Shown one piece after another: positions 15,663 to 24,527 of a stretch of DNA of 64,000 bases. Position 1 is the stretch's first letter; every line of letters begins with the position of its first letter. The notes beneath the pieces are model-generated. The model saw only the letters and a list, made by a program, of their open reading frames with translations, had not been told where the DNA came from and made no database searches. The translations under genes and the position numbers were made by a program. Origin of the DNA: LMUY01 sp964247705 (GTDB lineage Bacteria > Pseudomonadota > Alphaproteobacteria > Acetobacterales > Acetobacteraceae); assembly GCA_964247705.1 (NCBI GenBank), contig CAXTVQ010000003.1, forward strand, positions 1 to 64,000. The letters run 5' to 3'.

Positions 15663-16804
15663 CCTGGATGGTCGTTGCTATGCCAAACGGCCCCGGCAAG
15701 GACGATGCTGTCCAGCCCGAAACGCTGACGGCCGACCCGGGTCTTGTTGGAGACGTCGGTGAAGCGGAACTCGCCCTCCTCGATCCGCATGACGGTGGCG
15801 TCCCCCGTGCTGCCGATCGACAGGTCGGCCAGGTCCGGGCGTTTCAGCACGTGGGCCGGCGTCGCAGTCACGGCGCGGACGATCGAGGGCACGTCCATCC
15901 CGAGATAGAGGAACTTGCTCATCGTCTCCATGTTGTCGAACGCCGGGCCGTCGATGCAGAGCACGTGCACGTCCGAACTGATGATGTCGGGCTTGAACCC
16001 GCCGGCGAGCATCGCTTCCGCGACGTCGAAATCGAACGACCCCTTGCCGTGCGCGATGTCGAAGATCACGCCCCGCTCGCGCGCCTCCCAACACGCCTCC
16101 TTGATCGAGCCGTCGGCGCGGCAGGGCGCATTGGGGAATGGCTTGAAACAATGGGTTAGCGTGTCGCCCGGCCGTAGCTCCTTCAGCACATCCGTGTAGC
16201 GGGGCGGCGGACGGTCGATATGGCACATGACCGGAAGCCCTGCCCGGTCGGCTGCCTCGAGCGCGAAGTAGAGCGGGGTTATGCCGTTGACGCCGCTTGT
16301 GTTGGCGCCGACCCGTACCTTCACGCCGCGCACGATGTCCTTGTTCGCCAAGGCCACGGTGGCACAGGTCTCCGGGTCCATCAGCCGGATGTCCTGGCTC
16401 TCCCCCACCATCACGGAGGGGGAGAACGCGTAGATTCCGGCGTGGCTGACGTGCAGGTAGGCCAGGATGCGCGTCTGGCTCACTTCGACCACGTGCTTGC
16501 GGAAGCCGGCGAAATTCCCCGGCCCGGCCGAACCGACGTCGAGCCAGGTCGTGGTCCCGCAGCGCTTGGCCAGGGCATCGCCGTCGATGCTGATGGACGT
16601 GCCGCCCCAGTAGACGTGGGCGTGGAAATCGATGTTCCCCGGCATGACGATGCACCCGGCGACGTCGCGTTCGGCCTTGCCCTCCAGTCCCGAACCGATC
16701 GCGGCCACTTTGCCATCGGCGAACGCGATGTCGGTCACCTCGTCCCGGCTGTTGCCAGGGTCAACCACTCGGCCATTGCGTAATACGAGATCGTGCATCG
16801 TCAT
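15659..16804 (-). CDS. Amidohydrolase/deacetylase family metallohydrolase
   Basis: A 381-residue cyclic-amidohydrolase-superfamily enzyme with a binuclear metal site. Metal-ligand candidates are HAHVY (about residues 61-65), the lysine in VRGVKVRVGAN, MCHIDRPP, LTHCFKPF and SSDVHVLCIDG. The pattern matches the dihydroorotase-like deacetylase group (Atu3266-type) rather than a true dihydroorotase. Known members hydrolyse N-acetylated amino or hydroxy acids, so an acyl or ring amide is the expected substrate. The start ATG overlaps the trpS stop as ATGA, so translation is coupled to trpS. Confidence 0.88.
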   Translation of the reverse strand: MTMHDLVLRNGRVVDPGNSRDEVTDIAFADGKVAAIGSGLEGKAERDVAGCIVMPGNIDFHAHVYWGGTSISIDGDALAKRCGTTTWLDVGSAGPGNFAGFRKHVVEVSQTRILAYLHVSHAGIYAFSPSVMVGESQDIRLMDPETCATVALANKDIVRGVKVRVGANTSGVNGITPLYFALEAADRAGLPVMCHIDRPPPRYTDVLKELRPGDTLTHCFKPFPNAPCRADGSIKEACWEARERGVIFDIAHGKGSFDFDVAEAMLAGGFKPDIISSDVHVLCIDGPAFDNMETMSKFLYLGMDVPSIVRAVTATPAHVLKRPDLADLSIGSTGDATVMRIEEGEFRFTDVSNKTRVGRQRFGLDSIVLAGAVWHSNDHPG

Positions 16805-17802
16805 GCTCGCGCCTTGAGGAATCCAACCAGCCGTTCGGCTTCGGCCACGATCGGTTCGGCGATCGCCGCAGCGCGCGCGGCGCCCTGGCCGAGCCGGCGG
16901 TCGATGGTGCCGGGATCGGCCAGCCAGCGCCGGGTTTCGGACGCGATCGGCGCCAGCTTCTCGATCAGCAGCGCGGCCAGGGCTTCCTTGAATAGGCCGA
17001 ACCCCTTGCCGCCATGGTCCTTCAGCACGCCATCATGGTCCGTGTCGGTGAGGGCCGCGTAGATGCCGATGAGGTTGCGCGCCTCGGGCCGGTGTTCCAG
17101 GTCGCGAGCATGCTCCGGAAGCGGCGCCGGGTCGGTTTTTGCGCGGCGGATCTTGAGCGCAATCGTGTCCGCGTCATCGGTCAGGTTGATCCGGCTCTGG
17201 TCGGAGGGGTCGGACTTGCTCATCTTCTTCGTCCCGTCGCGCAGGCTCATCACGCGCGCCGCCGGGCCGAGGATCAGGGCCTCGATCTGGGGGAAGAACT
17301 CCACGCCGTAGTCATGGTTGAACTTCTGGGCGATGTCGTTGGCCAGTTCCAGATGCTGCCGCTGGTCGTCGCCGACGGGCACCCGGGTCGCATGGTAGGC
17401 CAGGATGTCGGCGGCCATCAGGTTCGGGTACACGTACAAGCCCGCAGATACGTTTTCCTGGTTCTTGCCGGCCTTGTCCTTGAACTGCGTCATCCGGTTC
17501 AGCCAGCCGAGCCGCGCGACGCAGTTGAAGATCCAGCCAAGCCGGACATGGGCGTAGACCGCGGATTGGTGGAATAGGATCGACCGGTCGTCGATCCCGC
17601 AAGCCAGGAACGTCGCCGCCATTTCCCGCGTGGCATCGGCAAGGGCGGCGGGATCTTGCCATGACGTGATCGCGTGAAGGTCCACCACGCAGTAGATGCA
17701 CTCGTGGCCGTCCTGCAGGGCGACCCAGTTGCGGAGCGCGCCGAGGTAGTTGCCGAGGGTGGGGATGCCTGACGGCTGGATGCCCGAAAAGATGCGTTGC
17801 AT
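16801..17802 (-). CDS. trpS: Tryptophan--tRNA ligase
   Basis: Class I aminoacyl-tRNA synthetase charging tRNA-Trp, 333 residues. The HIGH-type region is PSGIPTLGNYLGA (about residues 9-21), and KKMSKSDPSD is the KMSKS loop that closes over ATP. QFKDKAGKNQE, AADILAYHATRVPVGDDQ and the acceptor-binding C-terminal helices are all present. The ATG at 17800-17802 gives the usual MQRIFSGIQPSG start; a longer frame would overlap glyA. glyA ends 7 bases upstream, and the amidohydrolase start overlaps the trpS stop. Confidence 0.97.
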   Translation of the reverse strand: MQRIFSGIQPSGIPTLGNYLGALRNWVALQDGHECIYCVVDLHAITSWQDPAALADATREMAATFLACGIDDRSILFHQSAVYAHVRLGWIFNCVARLGWLNRMTQFKDKAGKNQENVSAGLYVYPNLMAADILAYHATRVPVGDDQRQHLELANDIAQKFNHDYGVEFFPQIEALILGPAARVMSLRDGTKKMSKSDPSDQSRINLTDDADTIALKIRRAKTDPAPLPEHARDLEHRPEARNLIGIYAALTDTDHDGVLKDHGGKGFGLFKEALAALLIEKLAPIASETRRWLADPGTIDRRLGQGAARAAAIAEPIVAEAERLVGFLKARA

Positions 17803-17809
17803 GACGGCC

Positions 17810-19105
17810 TCAGTAGATCGGGAAGCGTGCGCACAGCTCCCGCACCTGGCTGGCGACTTCTTGTTCCACGGCCGTGTTGCTGCCGTCGTTCGACCGGGCG
17901 AGGCCGTCGAGCACGGCATCGATCATCCGGCCGATCTGGCGGAACTCCGCAACACCGAAGCCGCGCGTGGTCGCGGCGGGGCTGCCGAGGCGGATGCCGC
18001 TGGTGATGGCGGGCTTGGCCGGGTCGTACGGGATGGCGTTCTTGTTGGCGGTGATCAACGCGCGCTCGAGGCTGGCCTCGGCGGCCTTGCCGGTCGTGTT
18101 CTTCGGCCGCAGGTCCACCAGCACCAAGTGGCAATCGGTGCCGCCGGTCACGATGTCGCACCCCAACTCGCGCAGCGTCTCGCCCAGCACCCGGGCGTTG
18201 TCCAGCACGGCCCGCTGATAAGTGCGGAACTCCGGCCGCAGCGCCTCGCCGAACGCGGCTGCCTTGCCGGCGATCACGTGCATCAGCGGGCCGCCCTGCA
18301 GGCCGGGGAAGACGGCGGAATTGATCTTTTTCGCCAGGTCCTCGTCATTGGTCAGGATCATGCCGCCGCGGGGGCCGCGGAGCGTCTTGTGCGTGGTGGT
18401 GGTCACGATGTGGGCGTGCGGGAACGGCGAGGGGTAAAGCCCGGCCGCCACCAACCCGGCGTAATGCGCCATGTCCACCAGGAACAGCGCCCCGACCTCG
18501 TCCGCCACCGCACGGATGCGGGCAAAGTCGATCACCCGCGGGTAGGCGCTGCCACCGGCGATGATCAGGCGGGGCCGCTCGGCGCGGGCGAGGCGCTCCA
18601 ACTCCTCGTAGTCGAGCAGGCCGTCCTCGCGCCGGACGCCATACTGCACCGCATGGAACCACTTGCCGGACAGGTTGGGGGCCGCGCCATGCGTCAGGTG
18701 CCCACCGGAGGCCAGGCTCATGCCGAGGATGGTGTCGCCGGGCTTGATGGTGGCCAGGAACACCGCCTGGTTGGCCTGCGCGCCGGAGTGCGGCTGCACG
18801 TTCACGAATGCGCAGCCGAACAACTGCTTCGCCCGGTCGATGGCGAGCAGCTCGGCCACGTCCACCTCGGCGCATCCGCCGTAGTAGCGGCGGCCGGGGT
18901 AGCCCTCGGCGTATTTATTGGTCAACACCGAGCCCTGCGCCTCCATCACCGCGGCGGAGACGATGTTCTCGCTGGCGATCAGCTCGATGCCGTCCTGCTG
19001 CCGCGCCAACTCCGCCCGCAGCACGGCGGCGAGCGCCGGGTCGGTTTCGGAGAGCGGGGCGGAGAAGAAGCGCTGCGGGATTGTGGGGGCGCTCTGTTCG
19101 GTCAT
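17810..19105 (-). CDS. glyA: Serine hydroxymethyltransferase
   Basis: PLP enzyme interconverting serine and glycine with tetrahydrofolate, the main entry of one-carbon units; 431 residues as expected. Motifs include IELIASENIVS, KYAEGYPGRRYYGG, LVDMAHYAGLVAAG and the PLP lysine in VTTTTHKTLRGPRGG. The ATG at 19103-19105 gives a normal N-terminus; extra upstream codons lie antisense to the amino acid permease. Its divergent neighbour begins 52 bases away. No glycine riboswitch-like structure is evident in that short gap. Confidence 0.98.
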   Translation of the reverse strand: MTEQSAPTIPQRFFSAPLSETDPALAAVLRAELARQQDGIELIASENIVSAAVMEAQGSVLTNKYAEGYPGRRYYGGCAEVDVAELLAIDRAKQLFGCAFVNVQPHSGAQANQAVFLATIKPGDTILGMSLASGGHLTHGAAPNLSGKWFHAVQYGVRREDGLLDYEELERLARAERPRLIIAGGSAYPRVIDFARIRAVADEVGALFLVDMAHYAGLVAAGLYPSPFPHAHIVTTTTHKTLRGPRGGMILTNDEDLAKKINSAVFPGLQGGPLMHVIAGKAAAFGEALRPEFRTYQRAVLDNARVLGETLRELGCDIVTGGTDCHLVLVDLRPKNTTGKAAEASLERALITANKNAIPYDPAKPAITSGIRLGSPAATTRGFGVAEFRQIGRMIDAVLDGLARSNDGSNTAVEQEVASQVRELCARFPIY

Positions 19106-19157
19106 GATGCGGGTATCCAGGCTGGAGAGCTCTTCCCTACCACGCAGCCCGGCAGGA

Positions 19158-20615
19158 ATGGAACGGAGCGCCGCATTGGCTGAACACACGTGGCTGGGCG
19201 ACGTTTTCGCGCGGAAGGAACCGCACGGCGAAAGCGGACTGCGCCGGACCCTCGGCACGGGCAGCCTGGTGACGCTCGGCATCGGCGCGATCATCGGGGC
19301 GGGACTGTTCTCGCTGACCGGAATCGCGGCGGCGGAGAATGCGGGCCCGGCTGTCACGCTCTCCTTCCTGCTCGCGGCGATCGGCTGCGCATTCGCCGGT
19401 GTTTGCTACAGCGAACTGGCCGGCATGGTGCCGAGCGCCGGGTCCGCCTACTCGTACGCCTATGCCGCGCTGGGCGCACTGCCGGCCTGGATCATCGGGT
19501 GGGACCTGATCCTCGAGTATTCGGTTGCGGGTGGCGTGGTGGCCGTGTCCTGGTCGACCTACCTGCAATCCGTCCTGCACGATTTCGGTGTGGACCTGCC
19601 GCATTGGCTGGCCGCCTCACCTGCCGAGGGCGGGGTCGCGAACGTGCCGGCGGCCGTCGTCATCGTGGCGCTCTCGCTGCTGCTGATCCGGGGCGTGAGC
19701 GAGTCCGCCCTGGTCAACTCGATCATCGTCGTCGTCAAAGTGTCGATCGTGCTCACCGTGATCGGCGTCGGAGCGTTCTACGTCGACACGGCAAACTGGC
19801 ACCCGTTCGTTCCACCCAACCAGGGCAGCTTCGGCCAGTTCGGCATCTCCGGCGTGCTGCGCGGGGCGGGGATCGTGTTCTTCGCCTATCTCGGGTTCGA
19901 CGCCGTCAGCACGACGGCAGGCGAGGCGAAGAACCCGCAACGGTCGATGCCCATCGGCATCCTCGGGTCGCTCGCGATCTGCACCGTGCTGTATATCGCC
20001 TTCGCGCTCGTGCTGACGGGGATCGTCCCGTATCACGACATGAAGGGCAACGCGGCGCCGATCGCGCTGGCGATCGACAAGACCCCGTTCCACTGGCTGC
20101 AGATCGCGGTGAAGCTCGGCATCATCGGCGGTTTCACGTCGGTGCTTCTGGTCAACCTGCTCGGCCAGAGCCGCATCGTGTTCGCCATGGCGGAGGACGG
20201 GATGGTGCCCGCCGTGCTCGGCCGCTTGCACCCGGAGCACAAGACGCCCTGGGTCGCCAACCTCGTATTCATGCTGGCAACGACCGCGCTGGCCGCCTTC
20301 GTCCCGATCGAGGCGCTGGCCAAGCTCGTCTCCGTCGGCACGCTGTTCGCCTTCGCGGTCGTGTGCGCCGCGGTGCTGGTGCTGCGGTGGCGCGAGCCGG
20401 GTCGGGAGCGGCCGTTCCGCGTGCCCTGGTCCCCGGTGGTGCCGGCGCTGGGGATCGCGAGCTGTGTCCTGCTGATGCTATCGCTGCCGTGGCAAACCTG
20501 GATCCGGCTGGTCCTTTGGTGGGTCCTGGGGCTGGTGATCTACTTCACCTATAGCCGCAGCCGCGCTACCCGCATCCGGGACGATGCTAAGTCAGCGGAG
20601 GAAGCGCCGCGATGA
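19158..20615 (+). CDS. APC-family amino acid permease (CAT type)
   Basis: A 485-residue inner-membrane transporter with 12 or so hydrophobic helices. The unwound TM1 motif GIGAIIGAGLFSLTG, the CYSELAGMVPSAGSAYSYAY segment and FFAYLGFDAVSTTAGEAKNPQR are characteristic of the cationic amino acid transporter branch of the APC superfamily. The substrate is a cationic or neutral amino acid; I cannot narrow it. The start ATG at 19158 is preceded by AGGA at close spacing. It is divergent from glyA, and its 3' end overlaps the converging hydrolase gene by 29 bases. Confidence 0.93.
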   Translation: MERSAALAEHTWLGDVFARKEPHGESGLRRTLGTGSLVTLGIGAIIGAGLFSLTGIAAAENAGPAVTLSFLLAAIGCAFAGVCYSELAGMVPSAGSAYSYAYAALGALPAWIIGWDLILEYSVAGGVVAVSWSTYLQSVLHDFGVDLPHWLAASPAEGGVANVPAAVVIVALSLLLIRGVSESALVNSIIVVVKVSIVLTVIGVGAFYVDTANWHPFVPPNQGSFGQFGISGVLRGAGIVFFAYLGFDAVSTTAGEAKNPQRSMPIGILGSLAICTVLYIAFALVLTGIVPYHDMKGNAAPIALAIDKTPFHWLQIAVKLGIIGGFTSVLLVNLLGQSRIVFAMAEDGMVPAVLGRLHPEHKTPWVANLVFMLATTALAAFVPIEALAKLVSVGTLFAFAVVCAAVLVLRWREPGRERPFRVPWSPVVPALGIASCVLLMLSLPWQTWIRLVLWWVLGLVIYFTYSRSRATRIRDDAKSAEEAPR

Positions 20616-21378
20616 AAGCGGGCACCCGGCGCAGCGCATCCTCGCGTGCCGCCGGGTCGGTCCCGGAATGCGCAGTGCCGCCAGCCGGGGTAGCCAGGCC
20701 CGTCCGGGACCGTAGCTTGGCGTTGGGCGCGTCGAAATCGTGGTAGGCGCCGGCGTAGGTTACCAACTCCACTTTGCCCGACAGGCGGTCTGCCAATGTG
20801 TGACAGGGAGCGGCGGGGGTCCAATCGTCAGCTTCGCCCATCAGGATCAGCAACGGCGCTGCCGGCTCCCAGCCCCGGGCCTCGGACGGACCGCGGCAGC
20901 CAGGATAGAACGCGATCAACCCGCGGATGAGGCCCGGCGGGAGGTCCGGCGTCGCGCGGCCCGTCGACAGGACCGTGGTGCCGCCATCGGACCAGCCGAG
21001 CAGCACGACGCCGCCCGGCGGCGTTCCCGGGTGCTGTTGCAGCCATCGCAGCGCCGCCAAGGCGTCCTGCCGACGCAAGCCGCTGGCGGTGACGGCCCGG
21101 TTGCGCGTGCCGCACTGGGATCCAAGACCGCGCGAGCCGAAACTGTCCGGCATCAGCACGGTGTGGCCCTGGGCGGCCAGGAGCCGGGCCCACTCGCCGT
21201 CCCGGCTGGGATACGGACCGCCGCAGCCGTGCAGCGCCACGATCGCGGGACCGCGCTGCTTGCCCTGCGCCGGGAACAGCTCGGCATTCAGGATGATCCC
21301 GTCCGGCCCCGGCACCCGCACCGCCTCCGCCCGGGCACAGCCGGCAGTCAACATCATCAGGAGTATCAACACCCGCAT
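20587..21378 (-). CDS. Dienelactone-hydrolase-family alpha/beta hydrolase, likely lipoprotein
   Basis: A 263-residue secreted alpha/beta hydrolase. The N-terminus is a short hydrophobic signal ending in a lipobox (LTAGC), so it should be lipid-anchored. The nucleophile elbow is GWSDGG (about residues 125-130). GEADDWTP provides the acid and GAYHDFDAP the His of the triad. An HGCGGPYPSRDGEWA oxyanion region is present. The substrate is unknown. The 3' end overlaps the permease gene. Confidence 0.88.
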   Translation of the reverse strand: MRVLILLMMLTAGCARAEAVRVPGPDGIILNAELFPAQGKQRGPAIVALHGCGGPYPSRDGEWARLLAAQGHTVLMPDSFGSRGLGSQCGTRNRAVTASGLRRQDALAALRWLQQHPGTPPGGVVLLGWSDGGTTVLSTGRATPDLPPGLIRGLIAFYPGCRGPSEARGWEPAAPLLILMGEADDWTPAAPCHTLADRLSGKVELVTYAGAYHDFDAPNAKLRSRTGLATPAGGTAHSGTDPAAREDALRRVPAFIAALPPLT

Positions 21379-21448
21379 ACACGCTTACCGAAACGTTCCA
21401 CCCGGCGCGGCTCTACCCGTTCGGGCCGGGCCAGTCTATGGGTAGCGC

Positions 21449-22456
<1,008 letters not shown>

Positions 22457-22473
22457 TCCGGCCATCACCGATC

Positions 22474-23037
22474 TCACGAAGTCTGTAGCGCCTGTGCATC
22501 CTGCAGGAAACGCGTCTGCATCGGCTTGAACCGCTCGAGGAAGTCGTGGATCAGCGGGTTCCAGGTGGTCGTCTCCTCCTGCGCCGCGGCGTCCAGGTAC
22601 TCCTGGTTGAAGTCGCGCATCGCCTTGACGAAACCGCTGCTGAAATCTTTTCCAGTCATCGTTTCGAGTTGTTCGATCTGATGCCGCTGCTGCTCCTCCG
22701 GGGCGCTCGGCAACGCGGTTCCGTTGTTCTCGCCGACCTGGACCAGCGCCGACTTGTAACCAAGGAGATCGGTCACCACCGCCTGGGCGTATTGCTTGAC
22801 ACGGGGGTCCTCGCTTTTCGCCACTGCCAGGACGGCCAACTGCCGCATGTAAGCGGCACCCTGCCCGCTCTTGTTCAGGAACTCCCGGTCTGACTGGCTC
22901 AGCATGGAATTCGCATTCCCCTCCAGCGCCGGGCCAGGCGGCGTGCTGCTCGAAGCCGCCTCGACGGCCCAGGCTGCGGGTGCCGCGGCCAGCAAGGTAG
23001 CGACGGCGACGGCAAAGCAACGCAGCCCGGTCTTCAT
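22474..23037 (-). CDS. DUF4142 domain protein, secreted
   Basis: A 187-residue protein with a cleavable signal peptide (hydrophobic stretch about residues 8-24, likely cleavage after AAWA). The mature part is mostly helical (DREFLNKSGQGAAYMRQLA, DPRVKQYAQAVVTDL, FVKAMRDFNQEYL) and matches the DUF4142 family, a ferritin-like helical bundle of unknown role. The ATG at 23035-23037 puts the signal sequence at the start. It lies between hemB (convergent) and ntrX (45 bases upstream), and I see no functional tie to either. Confidence 0.85.
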   Translation of the reverse strand: MKTGLRCFAVAVATLLAAAPAAWAVEAASSSTPPGPALEGNANSMLSQSDREFLNKSGQGAAYMRQLAVLAVAKSEDPRVKQYAQAVVTDLLGYKSALVQVGENNGTALPSAPEEQQRHQIEQLETMTGKDFSSGFVKAMRDFNQEYLDAAAQEETTTWNPLIHDFLERFKPMQTRFLQDAQALQTS

Positions 23038-23082
23038 GGCAACTCCTTCTCGTTCCGGGAGGAGCAACGCGCGACGTGCGTT

Positions 23083-24477
23083 CTAGCTGCCTTTGTCGTC
23101 CGAGTTTACGCCGAGCTGCTTCAGCTTGCGGTGCAAGGCGCTGCGCTCCATGCCGACGAACCCGGCTGTACGGCTGATGTTGCCGCCGAACCGCACCAGT
23201 TGCGCCTGAAGGTACTGCGTCTCGAACAGATCCCGCGCCTCGCGCAGCGGCAGCGCCATGATGTCCGCCGTCGGATCGAAGTTCAGCAGCGCCGGTGCGC
23301 CCTGGCCGATCTCGGGCGGCAGCATCTCGGCCCGGATGACATCGCCCGAACCGCCGGGCGCCATGATCAGCAGCCAGTCCATCAGGTTGCGCAATTGGCG
23401 CACGTTGCCGGGCCAATCATAGGCCTGCAGGGCCGCAAGCGTGTCGGCCGACAGCTCGCGCGGCGGCATGCCCGAATTCTCGGCCGAGCGGGTGATGAAG
23501 TGCCGCGCAAGGTCCGGGATGTCTTCGCGCCGATCCTTCAGGCTCGGCATCTTGAGTGGCACGACAGCCAGCCGGTAATACAGGTCCTCGCGGAACCGGC
23601 CGGCCACGATCTCGGCCTGAAGGTCCTTGTTGGTGATCGCCAGCACGCGGACGTCGACCTTGACCCGCGCATTGCCGCCCAGGCGCTCGAACGTCTGGTC
23701 CTGCAGGGCACGGACGATCTTGCCCTGTGTCTCCAGCGGCATGTCCGACACTTCGTCCAGCAGCAAGGTGCCGCCATGCGCCCGTTCCAGCACACCGGCG
23801 CGGCGGGGTGCCGCCATCGCGTCGGAACCGGCCTCCACGCCGAACAGCTCCTCCTCGAACCGGCCTGGGGCCAGGGTCGCGCAGTTAAGAGCGACGAATG
23901 GGCCCTCGGACCGGCGGGACCGGGCGTGCACCATCCGCGCCGCCACTTCCTTGCCGGACCCGGCCGGCCCGTGGATCAACACGCGCGAGCCTGTCGGCGC
24001 GACCCGCTCCACCCCAGCGCGCAAGGTGGTGATCGCGCTGCTCTCCCCGGTGAGGGACGTCTCGGCACCCGCACGCAGCCGCAGCTCCGCGTTCTCGCGG
24101 GCAAGCTTGGCTGCTTCCAAGGCCCGCCGTGCCTGGATCAGCAGCCGGTCGGACTGGAACGGTTTCTCCAGGAAGTCGTAGGCGCCGTGCTGGATGGCCG
24201 TCACCGCCATCTCGATCGTGCCGTGGCCCGAGATCATCACCACGGGGATCTGCGGCTCCTCCACGTGAAGCGCCTGCAGGATGCCCAAGCCGTCCAGCCG
24301 GGAGTTCTGGAGCCAAACATCCAGGATCACCATGGACGGCCGACGTGCCCGGAAAGCGGCGATCGCCGAGTCCGAATCGGCTGCCATACGCGTCTCGTAG
24401 CCTTCGTCACGCAGAATTCCGTCGATCAGCAGCCGGATGTCAGGCTCGTCGTCAACAATCAGGATCTCATGGGCCAT
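23083..24477 (-). CDS. ntrX: Nitrogen regulation response regulator NtrX
   Basis: A 464-residue response regulator, last gene of the ntr operon, partnering the NtrY sensor. The receiver domain has the phospho-acceptor Asp near residue 53 (VILDVW) and the Lys in LEKPFQ. The AAA+ domain has Walker A GPAGSGKE (about 170-177). The sigma-54-contacting GAFTGA loop is absent: the position reads GVEAGSDAMAAPRRAG. This is usual for NtrX and means it probably does not work as a classical sigma-54 activator. A Fis-type helix-turn-helix ends the protein (GNISRTAGFVGMERSALHRKLKQLG). Fifty bases separate it from ntrY. Confidence 0.95.
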   Translation of the reverse strand: MAHEILIVDDEPDIRLLIDGILRDEGYETRMAADSDSAIAAFRARRPSMVILDVWLQNSRLDGLGILQALHVEEPQIPVVMISGHGTIEMAVTAIQHGAYDFLEKPFQSDRLLIQARRALEAAKLARENAELRLRAGAETSLTGESSAITTLRAGVERVAPTGSRVLIHGPAGSGKEVAARMVHARSRRSEGPFVALNCATLAPGRFEEELFGVEAGSDAMAAPRRAGVLERAHGGTLLLDEVSDMPLETQGKIVRALQDQTFERLGGNARVKVDVRVLAITNKDLQAEIVAGRFREDLYYRLAVVPLKMPSLKDRREDIPDLARHFITRSAENSGMPPRELSADTLAALQAYDWPGNVRQLRNLMDWLLIMAPGGSGDVIRAEMLPPEIGQGAPALLNFDPTADIMALPLREARDLFETQYLQAQLVRFGGNISRTAGFVGMERSALHRKLKQLGVNSDDKGS

Positions 24478-24527
24478 GCAGGGTCTTTATCAGCTTTGAC
24501 ACCTTGGAGGACAGGGAGGGAGGGAGA

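Noticed and set aside
18918..19157. N-terminal extension of the amino acid permease over glyA
   Set aside because: It is antisense to glyA and lacks membrane character; the permease starts normally at 19158.
19106..19157. A possible glycine riboswitch between glyA and the amino acid permease
   Set aside because: The gap is only 52 bases and shows none of the expected aptamer structure.
24514..24524. Three G-triplets in a row between ntrX and ntrY as a G-quadruplex
   Set aside because: Only three runs of three G are present; a fourth is lacking, so a stable quadruplex is not supported.
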